NCBI GenBank assembly: GCA_013298545.1
Contig: JAAFIA010000003.1
Coordinates: 48,847-112,846, forward strand
From: Bacteroidota bacterium
Lineage (GTDB): Bacteria; Bacteroidota; Bacteroidia; Palsa-965
Reading direction: 5' to 3'
DNA: 64,000 nt
Shown here: positions 51,511 to 60,253 of the stretch, piece after piece
Numbering within the stretch: the stretch's first letter is position 1
How the letters are laid out: the number at the start of each line of letters is the position of its first letter
Notes under the pieces: generated by a model
What the model was told of the DNA's origin: nothing
Databases searched by the model: none
The model's input: only the letters and a program-made list of their open reading frames with translations
Made by a program: the position numbers and the translations under genes

Positions 51511-51627
51511 ATGATTTACGTTTGCGCCATTCGAAACATACATAGGAACTATTGTTATGTTGGGCAATCTGAAAATGTCGTTATTCGGTTTCATCAACAC
51601 AATACTGGAAAAAGAGAAAACTACTAA
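51511..51627 (+). pseudogene. Truncated GIY-YIG nuclease-like gene (N-terminal 38 codons only)
   Basis: MIYVCAIRNIHRNYCYVGQSENVVIRFHQHNTGKRENY* matches GIY-YIG N-terminal core then stops at the AbiE junction. Confidence 0.72.
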
Positions 51628-51635
51628 GTAACTGT

Positions 51636-52463
51636 TTAATCGTTCAGTCCTTTTATTACTTCAGCAACTAATTTAAATCGCTCAACCAACGTATCGCCTT
51701 TTTCTCTCACTTGATACATTGAATCAATTTCCAATTCTGAAAAACCCTTTAAACGGCTTACTAAAATTTGGTTTAATTTAATTGATAATTCCGGACTGCC
51801 CGATGCGATGTTTTTAATTTGTCTGCCAAGCAAACGTGCCGAAGCAAGTGCTAATTCAAAATCGTCGTTTATTAAATCTTCGTGTTCAACGCATTCAAAC
51901 AATTGGTCTCCAGCTATTTCTCCGTAATTCTCCAACAAAAAATAAAAATCTTCCAAATCCTTTGCCCTTCTATCAGGCTTTTCGTAGAACGCGATTAATT
52001 TGAGTACACATAAGCCGGGCAACGTAACAACTTTGAATGCCCCTTCCACAATTTCAGCATACGCCACCACCTCTTTTGTTCCATATACAGAAAGTTCGGT
52101 AGGCGGATTTTCCAACAACACTTCTCCATCGTTTTCTATGCCACCAAAAGGAATTAAATCAATTGTTCCGTTAAAGTAAAAACGATAAGGCTCTTCCTCA
52201 TCTCTTGTGAATCCATAGGTTTCGACTAAATCTTTTACAAGGGCTTTGTATTGCTCGTGTTCATTAATGTAAATACAAAAATCAACATCTTCAGTAGTTC
52301 GTTTCTCGCCAAGTGCAATATGGTCTGTCCATAAATCTCTTGCTCGTGCGCCAATTAAATAATAGTCAATGCCATACTTTTTAAAAGCCAGATCCAACAC
52401 TTCAAAGGTCTGTTTAAGACCTTCGTTTTTTAATCGTTCAAAATTTTTCTTTAAAAAGCTCAT
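51636..52463 (-). CDS. AbiEii/AbiGii-family nucleotidyltransferase toxin
   Basis: YYLIGARARDLWTDHIALGEKRTTEDVDFCIYI nucleotidyltransferase motif; overlaps AbiEi gene. Confidence 0.82.
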   Translation of the reverse strand: MSFLKKNFERLKNEGLKQTFEVLDLAFKKYGIDYYLIGARARDLWTDHIALGEKRTTEDVDFCIYINEHEQYKALVKDLVETYGFTRDEEEPYRFYFNGTIDLIPFGGIENDGEVLLENPPTELSVYGTKEVVAYAEIVEGAFKVVTLPGLCVLKLIAFYEKPDRRAKDLEDFYFLLENYGEIAGDQLFECVEHEDLINDDFELALASARLLGRQIKNIASGSPELSIKLNQILVSRLKGFSELEIDSMYQVREKGDTLVERFKLVAEVIKGLND

Positions 52464-53448
52464 TGTATATTTTTTGTGCTGTTTCAATACAGCGATGGTC
52501 GCCTGTATTCATTAAATCCGTGTAAATCAATAAAGGCGGAACGGTATTACCGTTAACTTCATCATGCTTCCAAAACTTTTTATACACCTTAACATTCCCT
52601 TTCGGGTCGGGAATTAATCTGTAATGCTTTATCAATTCGTTTCTTGTTTCGAGCGTATATAGCGTAAGTACGGCAGGTTTTAAATAATCGGTAAATAAAT
52701 TTCCAGCAGGTTCGCCACCCCACCACGTTTTACCTTGTTTTATTGGCAACCGTTTCCAATTTGCAAAATCTTCGTCTTTTAAAAATCGGAATGTTCCTAT
52801 CTCTAATTCGGGCTTTAATTTTTCTGCATACTTTATCATCCAAGTATTCAGCAAATCTTTTTTATTGGTTAGTTTATATTCGTCTTTATTCATTTTTAAA
52901 ATAAAGTCTTTTTCTTTTAACCCATTTAAAATGTAATTAACATTGCCTAAAGCTATTGCTGCTCGGTTTGCAATTTCACGATATGGAACATTAATCAATG
53001 TTTCATCACGCAAGAAATCGAACACAACTTTTAATCCTGTTTTTGTAAAAGCACGATTAATTTTTTCTTTCTCTTCGGGGAGCGTTTTATTTGTATCAAT
53101 CCACAACAAAATTTTTTCAAATTTCAACCAAATATTTCCGTTGCTTTCTAAATATGCAATGTTGTGATTCCGTAATTCCTCCTTTATTTTAGGGAAAATG
53201 TGGTCGGCAATAATAATAAGTGGAGCTTGGTCTTTAGCCAATTTATAGATTAAGGGCAAATGGATAGTGCGTAAGTTGTTTTTTACCTCTGCATTCAGCT
53301 TTATGATATTGTCGTGATAGATAAGTGCTATTTGCCCATCCAATCCATTATCCGCTCTCTTTTGGTCAATAGGCTTCCACTTGCCCTTTATTTGGGCTGT
53401 TCTTTGTAGGTTTTCCAAAGCCGTTGTAACAATGTTGTCTTCTTTCAT
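52438..53448 (-). CDS. Type IV TA AbiEi-family antitoxin-like winged-HTH protein
   Basis: FDFLRDETLINVPYREIANRAAIALGNVNYILNGLKEKDFI wHTH; TWWGGEPAGNLFTDYLKPAVLTLYT; start chosen downstream of promoter/IR. Confidence 0.8.
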   Translation of the reverse strand: MKEDNIVTTALENLQRTAQIKGKWKPIDQKRADNGLDGQIALIYHDNIIKLNAEVKNNLRTIHLPLIYKLAKDQAPLIIIADHIFPKIKEELRNHNIAYLESNGNIWLKFEKILLWIDTNKTLPEEKEKINRAFTKTGLKVVFDFLRDETLINVPYREIANRAAIALGNVNYILNGLKEKDFILKMNKDEYKLTNKKDLLNTWMIKYAEKLKPELEIGTFRFLKDEDFANWKRLPIKQGKTWWGGEPAGNLFTDYLKPAVLTLYTLETRNELIKHYRLIPDPKGNVKVYKKFWKHDEVNGNTVPPLLIYTDLMNTGDHRCIETAQKIYNELFKEKF

Positions 53449-53465
53449 TTGCACTATATTTGGCT

Positions 53466-53557
53466 GTACACGAAATCGTGAACGTGCAAATATAGTGAAC
53501 ATTGATTAAAGCTCCAAAACGAGTGCACTATATTTGCACGTTCACGATTTCGTGTAC
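53466..53557. repeat. Perfect 32-bp inverted repeat (28-nt spacer) in the abiE promoter region
   Basis: GTACACGAAATCGTGAACGTGCAAATATAGTG (53466-53497) and its exact reverse complement (53526-53557); each arm contains an outward-facing TATATTTG. Confidence 0.95.
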
Positions 53558-53713
53558 GAGTTATTACTCAACGTTAATTTTTGAGTAGCGAGGAAAATCG
53601 GTCGTATTTTGAATTAAACAACCGATTTCCAATTACGAGAATTGATCAAATTCCTAAGCGAGTGAAAATCATCTAATATATTCGATAAATCCAACCCGTA
53701 GGGGACTGAACCG

Positions 53714-53740
53714 GACTATCAAGAGATAGTCCACTTTTTT
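53714..53740 (+). terminator. Intrinsic terminator
   Basis: GGACTATC-AAGA-GATAGTCC-ACTTTTTT. Confidence 0.75.
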
Positions 53741-53793
53741 GTTTCTGTACTCTCTATTAAATTCCTGACATTCGCATACAGAAATTCCTTCAC

Positions 53794-55473
53794 ATGAAAA
53801 AAACAACACTTGCGGCTTTCCTCTTCCTCGTTCTTGTTTTATCGTGTCAATACCCGCCTTTTTTGAAATATTACTTGACTTCGAACAAGACACATATACC
53901 ACGATTTACAAAATGGGATAAAGTAATTGGATCAAACTCCAATCCGTTACGCGCGTATGATGTGAAATCGTATGACTGGACCATTCACGTCGATCCAGAG
54001 CAGGAACAGATTCATGCAGTGATGAAAATTCAGTTTCAAATGGAGTCCACACAAGATAGCATCTTCCTTGATTTCGAACGTCATTTGAAACTCGACGCCA
54101 TTCAAAGTTCTGTTCCTTTAAAAAGAACGAAACGAAAAAAAGATGCTGTCTTCGTCGTTTTTAAACAAGCGGTACCAAAAGGAACAACTGTTCTGTTGGA
54201 AATAACCTATCACGGCACGCCAACAAAAATATTGAGTTATACCGCTATCAATTGGGGAAGAGATAAAAACAATGTTCCTTGGATTTCTACCGCAACCGAA
54301 GGCATTGGTCCACACCACATGATGCCCTGCAAAAACCTCTTGGCCGACGAACCCGATAGTTGCTTTATTCGCGTAGGGGTTCCGTATGGCCTTGTTGGGG
54401 TTGCAAACGGAAAACTAGATAGCATCACCAAAACACCTACCGAAAAAATATATCATTGGGCGGTTCGAAATCCGATCAATATTTACAACCTCTCTTTTAA
54501 CGTGGGCGATTATGTCAAACTTGAAAAAAATTATGCCGATATCAACCAAGTCAATCAAAAAATTGAAATCTATGCATTGACGTATAACAAGATTCTGGCA
54601 GATACATTTTACAAGCAAGCGCCCATCATCATGCAAAAGCTCGAAAATTTATATGGCCCTTATCCGTGGTGGAAAGATGGTTGCAAAATTATTGAAACAA
54701 ATTTGCCTCATGGCGTTTGCATGGAACACCAATCGGCTATTGCGATGACGAATGCTTATCAGACACGATACAAAAACATCAACTTTACCCTTGTGCATGA
54801 ACTTGCACACGAATGGTGGGGCAATAGTGTTACAGCATACGACTATGCAGACCTGTGGTTGCATGAAGGTTTTGCAGAATACACCGAAGCGTTGTTTGCA
54901 GAAAGACATCTTGGAAAAGAAGACTACACTCTTTTTATTGGACATTTTTCGAAATCTATTGCCAATCAAAGACCGCTTGTCAAACCTTACGGTGTTCGTT
55001 ACAACAACTTGGTTCATGATGACGATCAAGACATCTACAACAAAGGTGTTATGTTTCTTCACACCTTGCGCATGCAATTAAACGACGACACTTTATTTTT
55101 CAAAACGCTTAAAAATGTGCAACATCATTTTTCAAAACGTAGTATGACTACGGAGCAATTTATGGTGTTTTTTAACGCAGAAACGAAACGCGATTTCACC
55201 CCATTCTTTGATGTCTATCTCAAGCAGCCAAAACCACCATTGCTAGAATTCCGTATCGATAGATCAAGAAACGATTCGATCGTGCTCGAATACCGTTGGG
55301 CCGAAAATTTACCAACGAATTTTAATATGCGTGTTACCGTAACAAATGGCGAAACAACACAAACAATTTTACCAAGTATGAAGATGCAGTATTTGACACT
55401 CCCCAAAAATCAATCATTTAGTTTTGACATCACTAAATTTGGCTACGTGTTGTTTCGAAAAAGAGATGATTAG
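53794..55473 (+). CDS. M1 family metallopeptidase (lipoprotein)
   Basis: VHELAHEWWGNSVTAYDYADLWLHEGFAEY HExxH...E motif; lipobox VLSC. Confidence 0.93.
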   Translation: MKKTTLAAFLFLVLVLSCQYPPFLKYYLTSNKTHIPRFTKWDKVIGSNSNPLRAYDVKSYDWTIHVDPEQEQIHAVMKIQFQMESTQDSIFLDFERHLKLDAIQSSVPLKRTKRKKDAVFVVFKQAVPKGTTVLLEITYHGTPTKILSYTAINWGRDKNNVPWISTATEGIGPHHMMPCKNLLADEPDSCFIRVGVPYGLVGVANGKLDSITKTPTEKIYHWAVRNPINIYNLSFNVGDYVKLEKNYADINQVNQKIEIYALTYNKILADTFYKQAPIIMQKLENLYGPYPWWKDGCKIIETNLPHGVCMEHQSAIAMTNAYQTRYKNINFTLVHELAHEWWGNSVTAYDYADLWLHEGFAEYTEALFAERHLGKEDYTLFIGHFSKSIANQRPLVKPYGVRYNNLVHDDDQDIYNKGVMFLHTLRMQLNDDTLFFKTLKNVQHHFSKRSMTTEQFMVFFNAETKRDFTPFFDVYLKQPKPPLLEFRIDRSRNDSIVLEYRWAENLPTNFNMRVTVTNGETTQTILPSMKMQYLTLPKNQSFSFDITKFGYVLFRKRDD

Positions 55474-55539
55474 TATTTTTCAACCAATGTGGCTTTCCAT
55501 CATACGGTAACGCTTATACCAATTTAAACATCCAATCAC

Positions 55540-56118
55540 ATGAATCCTGCTGTAGATTTTTATTTTAACAAAACTAAAAAGTGGCACAACGAATTGGAAC
55601 TGCTACGAGCAATTGTACTTGATTGCGACCTAAACGAAGAATTGAAATGGGGTGTCCCGTGCTATACGTTTCAGAAAAACAATATCGTTTTGATTCATGT
55701 CTTCAAAGAGTATTGTGCGTTTTTGTTTTTTAAAGGCGTTTTACTGAAAGACCCTTCCGGCATTCTCATTCAACAAACAAAAAATGTGCAAGTCGCTCGT
55801 CAAATTCGGTTTACTAATAGTACCGAAATTGTAAAGTTGAAACATACCTTGAAAAACTATATTCAAGAAGCCATTGCCATAGAAAAATCTGGGCTAAAAC
55901 CAGAATTAAAAAAAACAACGGAATTCATCATTCCAGAAGAATTTCAAAGCAAGCTGGCTAAAATGCCTCGCCTGAAAACTGCTTTCGACGCTTTAACACC
56001 CGGACGGCAACGGGCCTATTTACTTTATTTTTCGCAAGCCAAACAAGCACAAACGCGTATTGCTAGAATCGAGCAATGTGTACCGAAAATTCTCACCGGC
56101 AAAGGATTGAAGGATTAG
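55540..56118 (+). CDS. DUF1801/YdeI-like protein
   Basis: ELLRAIVLDCDLNEELKWGVPCYTFQKNNIVLI; LTPGRQRAYLLYFSQAKQAQTRIARIE. Confidence 0.83.
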   Translation: MNPAVDFYFNKTKKWHNELELLRAIVLDCDLNEELKWGVPCYTFQKNNIVLIHVFKEYCAFLFFKGVLLKDPSGILIQQTKNVQVARQIRFTNSTEIVKLKHTLKNYIQEAIAIEKSGLKPELKKTTEFIIPEEFQSKLAKMPRLKTAFDALTPGRQRAYLLYFSQAKQAQTRIARIEQCVPKILTGKGLKD

Positions 56119-56171
56119 CCGAGCTAGACATTTTCTATATTTAGCATCCATAAGAAATCCACACCAAACGC

Positions 56172-56729
56172 ATGAAAAAAGAACTCTCCACAAAGCAACG
56201 TTCCGAATTGCTCAACACTTTAAAAACGCGTTTTGAGAAAAACAAGGATCGACACGAAGGTATAAACTGGGATGCTGTACAGAAAAAACTAGAAGCTCAA
56301 CCAGAAAAAATGTGGTCGTTACAGGAAATGGAAAACTCTGGTGGCGAACCAGATGTTGTGGATTACGATAAAAAAACAAACACATACCTTTTCTTTGATT
56401 GTTCGGCAGAAAGTCCGGCTGGGCGCAGAAGCACGTGTTACGACCACGAAGCGTTGGAAGCCCGAAAAGAAAACAAGCCCAAAAACAGTGCAATGAATAT
56501 GGCAACGGCAATGGGCATTGCGATTTTAACCGAAGAGCAGTATCGGAAATTACAAACCCTTGGAAGCTTCGATTTGAAAACATCGAGTTGGGTGAAAACG
56601 CCTGATGCAATTCGGAAATTAAAAGGGGCACTTTTCTGTGATCGGAGATACGATACGGTATTTGTGTATCACAATGGAGCAGAATCGTATTATGCGGCGC
56701 GCGGGTTTCGGGGCTGCTTGAGTGTTTAG
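56172..56729 (+). CDS. DUF4256 family protein
   Basis: LEAQPEKMWSLQEMENSGGEPDVV...FFDCSAESPAGRRSTCYD. Confidence 0.82.
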   Translation: MKKELSTKQRSELLNTLKTRFEKNKDRHEGINWDAVQKKLEAQPEKMWSLQEMENSGGEPDVVDYDKKTNTYLFFDCSAESPAGRRSTCYDHEALEARKENKPKNSAMNMATAMGIAILTEEQYRKLQTLGSFDLKTSSWVKTPDAIRKLKGALFCDRRYDTVFVYHNGAESYYAARGFRGCLSV

Positions 56730-56744
56730 CTTCAATATTTTTTC

Positions 56745-57695
56745 ATGAATCGCATCGAGCGTATAGCCGCTATTCTCATTCAATTGCAATCGAAAAAAAT
56801 TGTGAAGGGGCAAGACATTGCCAATCGGTTTGCCATTAGTCTGCGTACGGTTTATCGCGACATGAAAGTCTTGGAAGAATCGGGCGTTCCGATCATCAGT
56901 GAAGCGGGCATTGGCTATTCGTTGATGGATGGCTACCGATTGCCGCCGATTACTTTTACAAAAGAGGAAGCGATTGCTTTTTTGACGGCTGAAAAAATGA
57001 TTGAAAAATTGACGGATGCTTCTACCTATCGCGTTTATCAGTCGGCCTTGTTTAAAATTAAAGCAGTACTGTCGAAAGAAGATAAAGAGCAGGTTGAAAA
57101 GATGAACAGTTCGATTGAAATTGTCAAAAATCCGTATTTAACACAAGCCGAAGACACAAGCGATCACATCCAAATTATTTTGGATTGTATTGCACGAAAA
57201 CACCGACTGGAAATTGAATATTTTGCCCAGCACAACCAGCAAAAATCGACACGAAGCATTGAGCCGATTGGTATTTTTCTGATGTACAACAAATGGCACT
57301 TGATTGCTTTTTGTCTCTTGCGAAAAGATTACCGCAACTTTCGGATCGATCGCATTGTAACGAGTAAGCATACGGGTCTCGCATTCAGCAAAACCCATCC
57401 GCCATTAAAAACCTATTTAAAAGTCATTACCAAAGAAGAGCATACGCTTCATACCGTTGTCATTCGTGTCGATAATAAGTACCTAAAATATTTAGGCGAT
57501 CAGAAATTTTACAATGGTTTTGTTTCGGAGAAAAAAATAAAAGAGCAGACCGAAATGACATTTTTGACAACCTCGATCGAAGGTTTTGCGCGTTGGTATA
57601 TGATGTATGGCGATTTTATCGAGCTTGTTTCTCCGATCAGTCTAAAAATTCGGGTGAAGGAAATCATGACAGCCATTCGAAAAAAAATAAATTGA
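56745..57695 (+). CDS. WYL/YafY-type transcriptional regulator
   Basis: MNRIERIAAILIQLQSKKIVKGQDIANRFAISLRTVYRDMKVLEESGVPI HTH_11; WYL domain. Confidence 0.92.
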   Translation: MNRIERIAAILIQLQSKKIVKGQDIANRFAISLRTVYRDMKVLEESGVPIISEAGIGYSLMDGYRLPPITFTKEEAIAFLTAEKMIEKLTDASTYRVYQSALFKIKAVLSKEDKEQVEKMNSSIEIVKNPYLTQAEDTSDHIQIILDCIARKHRLEIEYFAQHNQQKSTRSIEPIGIFLMYNKWHLIAFCLLRKDYRNFRIDRIVTSKHTGLAFSKTHPPLKTYLKVITKEEHTLHTVVIRVDNKYLKYLGDQKFYNGFVSEKKIKEQTEMTFLTTSIEGFARWYMMYGDFIELVSPISLKIRVKEIMTAIRKKIN

Positions 57696-57750
57696 TTTTT
57701 CCTGCTGACATACTGTTGACATAAGGCGGTTCTACTTTTGATCCGAACTT

Positions 57751-57915
57751 AGAGCCTATTTAAATTTTATCCTTTGAGTTTGTTATGCGCCTTTTTGCAC
57801 CATACTTCGTTGCGTTTTTTGACCGTAGGCGCGCTGCTATGGCCTTCAAAACGCGCCTCGTCTGGCACAAAAAGCCATCATAACAATTCTCAAAAACAAA
57901 TTTTAAAAAGGCTCT
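57751..57915. repeat. Dispersed long-palindrome repeat, copy C
   Basis: AGAGCCTATTTAAATTTTATCC...AAACAAATTTTAAAAAGGCTCT; interior near-identical to copies A and B. Confidence 0.95.
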
Positions 57916-57931
57916 TAAAAAAACAGATACC

Positions 57932-58432
57932 ATGATCACATTTATGCAAGCGTTCTTAAACGAACTCGAACACGAAAGCATTGCAACCCGAAAAATGCTG
58001 GCCTTAGTTCCGTCCGATAAAGCCGACTGGAAGCCACACGAAAAAAGTATGAAGCTAAAAGATTTGGCTACACACATTGCCGATCTGCCTTCATGGATTA
58101 CCTTATCTATTGCGCAAGATGGTTTAGACTTTGCAACATCGCCCTACAATCCAAAAAATTGTACTACCGGCGAAGAGCTAGTAAACTACTTCAATGAAAA
58201 TGTGGAAGAAGCGAAGAAGCATTTAACCACAAATTCAGATGCTATTCTAGAAAAAATCTGGACCTTGAGTAGTGGTGAGCATACGCTCATGCAGATTACA
58301 AAACTTGAGTCAATACGCCATAGCTACTGCCAATTGGTGCACCACCGCGCACAGTTGGGTGTTTATTTACGTTTATTGAACATCCCCATTCCAGGCGTTT
58401 ATGGCCCAAGTGCGGATGAGCCGGGCATGTAA
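57932..58432 (+). CDS. DinB family protein
   Basis: TFMQAFLNELEHESIATRKMLALVPSDKADWKPHEKSMKLKDLATHIADLP; HHRAQLGVYLRLL. Confidence 0.88.
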   Translation: MITFMQAFLNELEHESIATRKMLALVPSDKADWKPHEKSMKLKDLATHIADLPSWITLSIAQDGLDFATSPYNPKNCTTGEELVNYFNENVEEAKKHLTTNSDAILEKIWTLSSGEHTLMQITKLESIRHSYCQLVHHRAQLGVYLRLLNIPIPGVYGPSADEPGM

Positions 58433-58552
58433 ATATTGCTTAGAAGACAATCATACCTTATACAAACGACTCAGGGTGTAGGCGATCTACGCGTTGAGTC
58501 GTTACTTTGTTTGGAATTGATCGAGACGCTTGGAGCAAATTCATTCAATAGC

Positions 58553-59509
58553 TCACTTCTTGCTTTGTAGAATTGCATATCGCGCATCGAGAATGGCTTT
58601 GTAGCTTTCTTTGCTTTTTTTTGAGAGGAAGGATTGTTCTATCCATTCCATCGCAACAGCTTTTTTCATTTCAAACCGTTTAAACACATTTTCGATTTGT
58701 TTTGTGTTTAACCCTAAACCATACCCAAGTTTTTCGAAATTTTCGCGGCGTAATTTTTTCTTTTTTCCATCAATTGTCAATGCTAATTCTTCTTTATCTC
58801 TAGGATTTGCGATGACAACATTCAATAAATCGTATGCGGGAGCAAGCACCCATTTATTGGCTGTGTGTATCATTGAAAAATTCTTGAGGTGCATGTCGTT
58901 GTTGCCTGTAAGAAAACTAAATACACTCCATTCAAAAAAATACAGTTGGTCGAGTAACGTATCATCGGAGTAAACACCAATAGCTTTTCCAACACGTTCC
59001 ATAGAGCATTTATATTTATCAACAGCTTCAATGATTTGAAACATATCGAGCATGTGAATTTTCGCGCCCGTGTCGGTTCTATCAATGCGTTTGGTGATGT
59101 AGGAAAGTTCTCCAGACGATAAGCGAATTAGACTTGATTTGACCGTACGCAATCCAAATGCTTCTGCAATTCGCATGGTCAAATGCTCGTTTTGCGGAAT
59201 TTCAGGATAATGTTCAGAAGGTGGTTTAAAAATATAATTGCCTCCCAATTCACCCACAATTGTTAGTCGTCCATTTTTATTTTTCTTGAGCGAATCATTG
59301 ACCAAAGACAGCGATAATTTTGGTTGTACACCCGGAACAGCAATACTTCGTTTCACAACACGTTCGGCTAGTTTGAACATTTGTTCATACGAATACGTAA
59401 ACGATGGTGCTTGCTTTTGTCCAAAAAATGCTTCACAACACAGCACATGAAAATCGCCCGATGCTGTACTATCGAGTTTTTTATAACAATATAAACATCG
59501 TTTATTCAT
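58553..59509 (-). CDS. HipT-like kinase (HipA C-terminal domain) of a tricistronic HipBST-type system
   Basis: CLYCYKKLDSTASGDFHVLCCEAFFG; SIAVPGVQPKLSLSL; TGNNDMHLKNFSMI; LAPAYDLLN. Confidence 0.85.
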   Translation of the reverse strand: MNKRCLYCYKKLDSTASGDFHVLCCEAFFGQKQAPSFTYSYEQMFKLAERVVKRSIAVPGVQPKLSLSLVNDSLKKNKNGRLTIVGELGGNYIFKPPSEHYPEIPQNEHLTMRIAEAFGLRTVKSSLIRLSSGELSYITKRIDRTDTGAKIHMLDMFQIIEAVDKYKCSMERVGKAIGVYSDDTLLDQLYFFEWSVFSFLTGNNDMHLKNFSMIHTANKWVLAPAYDLLNVVIANPRDKEELALTIDGKKKKLRRENFEKLGYGLGLNTKQIENVFKRFEMKKAVAMEWIEQSFLSKKSKESYKAILDARYAILQSKK

Positions 59510-59834
59510 CGCTTTCTGCAAGAGGTTTAACGCTTACTGCTCCAATACAATCTTGGCAACAAGCCAACAACAAACCCATACGATCATTTTGACTTATTTT
59601 CCAATTTTTTGATGCAATATCCAACAACCATCCTTCTGGAATCAATCCCTCAAAAAAAGGAAATAAGCGATTGCTTCCATAGGGAAGTCCGGAAACAGGC
59701 ATAGCGAATGTGATGAATTGATTCGGATATTGATGCACATACACGTTGTCGTACTGAAAGATATACTGTCCTTCATTTGTTTCTGTAAGCATGCCCGCGA
59801 ATACATCGTTGTAATATACCTCAGCTCTTCTCAT
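59502..59834 (-). CDS. HipS-like protein (HipA N-terminal subdomain 1)
   Basis: AEVYYNDVFAGMLTETNEGQYIFQY...FFEGLIPEGWLLDIASKNWKI...RMGLLLACCQDCIGAVSV; overlaps both neighbours. Confidence 0.85.
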   Translation of the reverse strand: MRRAEVYYNDVFAGMLTETNEGQYIFQYDNVYVHQYPNQFITFAMPVSGLPYGSNRLFPFFEGLIPEGWLLDIASKNWKISQNDRMGLLLACCQDCIGAVSVKPLAESDE

Positions 59835-60057
59835 CCATCATTTTATTTTTGTCTGATAAGGTTTTACTACTTACCGGAATGAGTACATGACCAAACATTT
59901 TCAATACACGATTAACTTTTTCTAGATTCAAATTTTCCTTCCCTTGTTCAATTTTCCTAATTACAGTAAGGGCAACACCTGCACGTTCCGCAAATTCTTC
60001 TTGTGTTAGATTAGCGAATTTTCTTTTCTCTTTTACAAAACGGGCCAGCTCTTCCAT
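59821..60057 (-). CDS. HipB-like XRE antitoxin of the tricistronic system
   Basis: MEELARFVKEKRKFANLTQEEFAERAGVALTVIRKIEQGKENLNLEKVNRVLKMFG. Confidence 0.85.
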   Translation of the reverse strand: MEELARFVKEKRKFANLTQEEFAERAGVALTVIRKIEQGKENLNLEKVNRVLKMFGHVLIPVSSKTLSDKNKMMDEKS

Positions 60058-60153
60058 TATATGCTTTTGCATTGATTTTGTCAAAAATACATTTTTTATA
60101 TGTAAAAACATATAAAACAACATCAAAAAGTATTTTATATGCAAAAGCATATA
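60058..60153 (-). promoter_or_regulatory. Three 18-bp operator palindromes (TATATG-N6-CATATA) spaced exactly 39 bp
   Basis: 60058-60075 TATATGcttttgCATTGA; 60097-60114 TATATGtaaaaaCATATA; 60136-60153 TATATGcaaaagCATATA; minus-strand TATTTTTG at 60089-60082 between sites 1 and 2. Confidence 0.85.
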
Positions 60154-60253
60154 GTCCTCAAAAATAACGCATCATTTTACAATCGAACTCGGAAAGACGA
60201 TAGGCACGCTAAAAATTAATGCAACGTCTATAAAACTGTATCTTTGCGCCGTC

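Noticed and set aside
51511-51627. Functional homing endonuclease (GIY-YIG)
   Set aside because: Only the first 38 codons remain and the catalytic C-terminal residues are missing; treated as a truncated gene.
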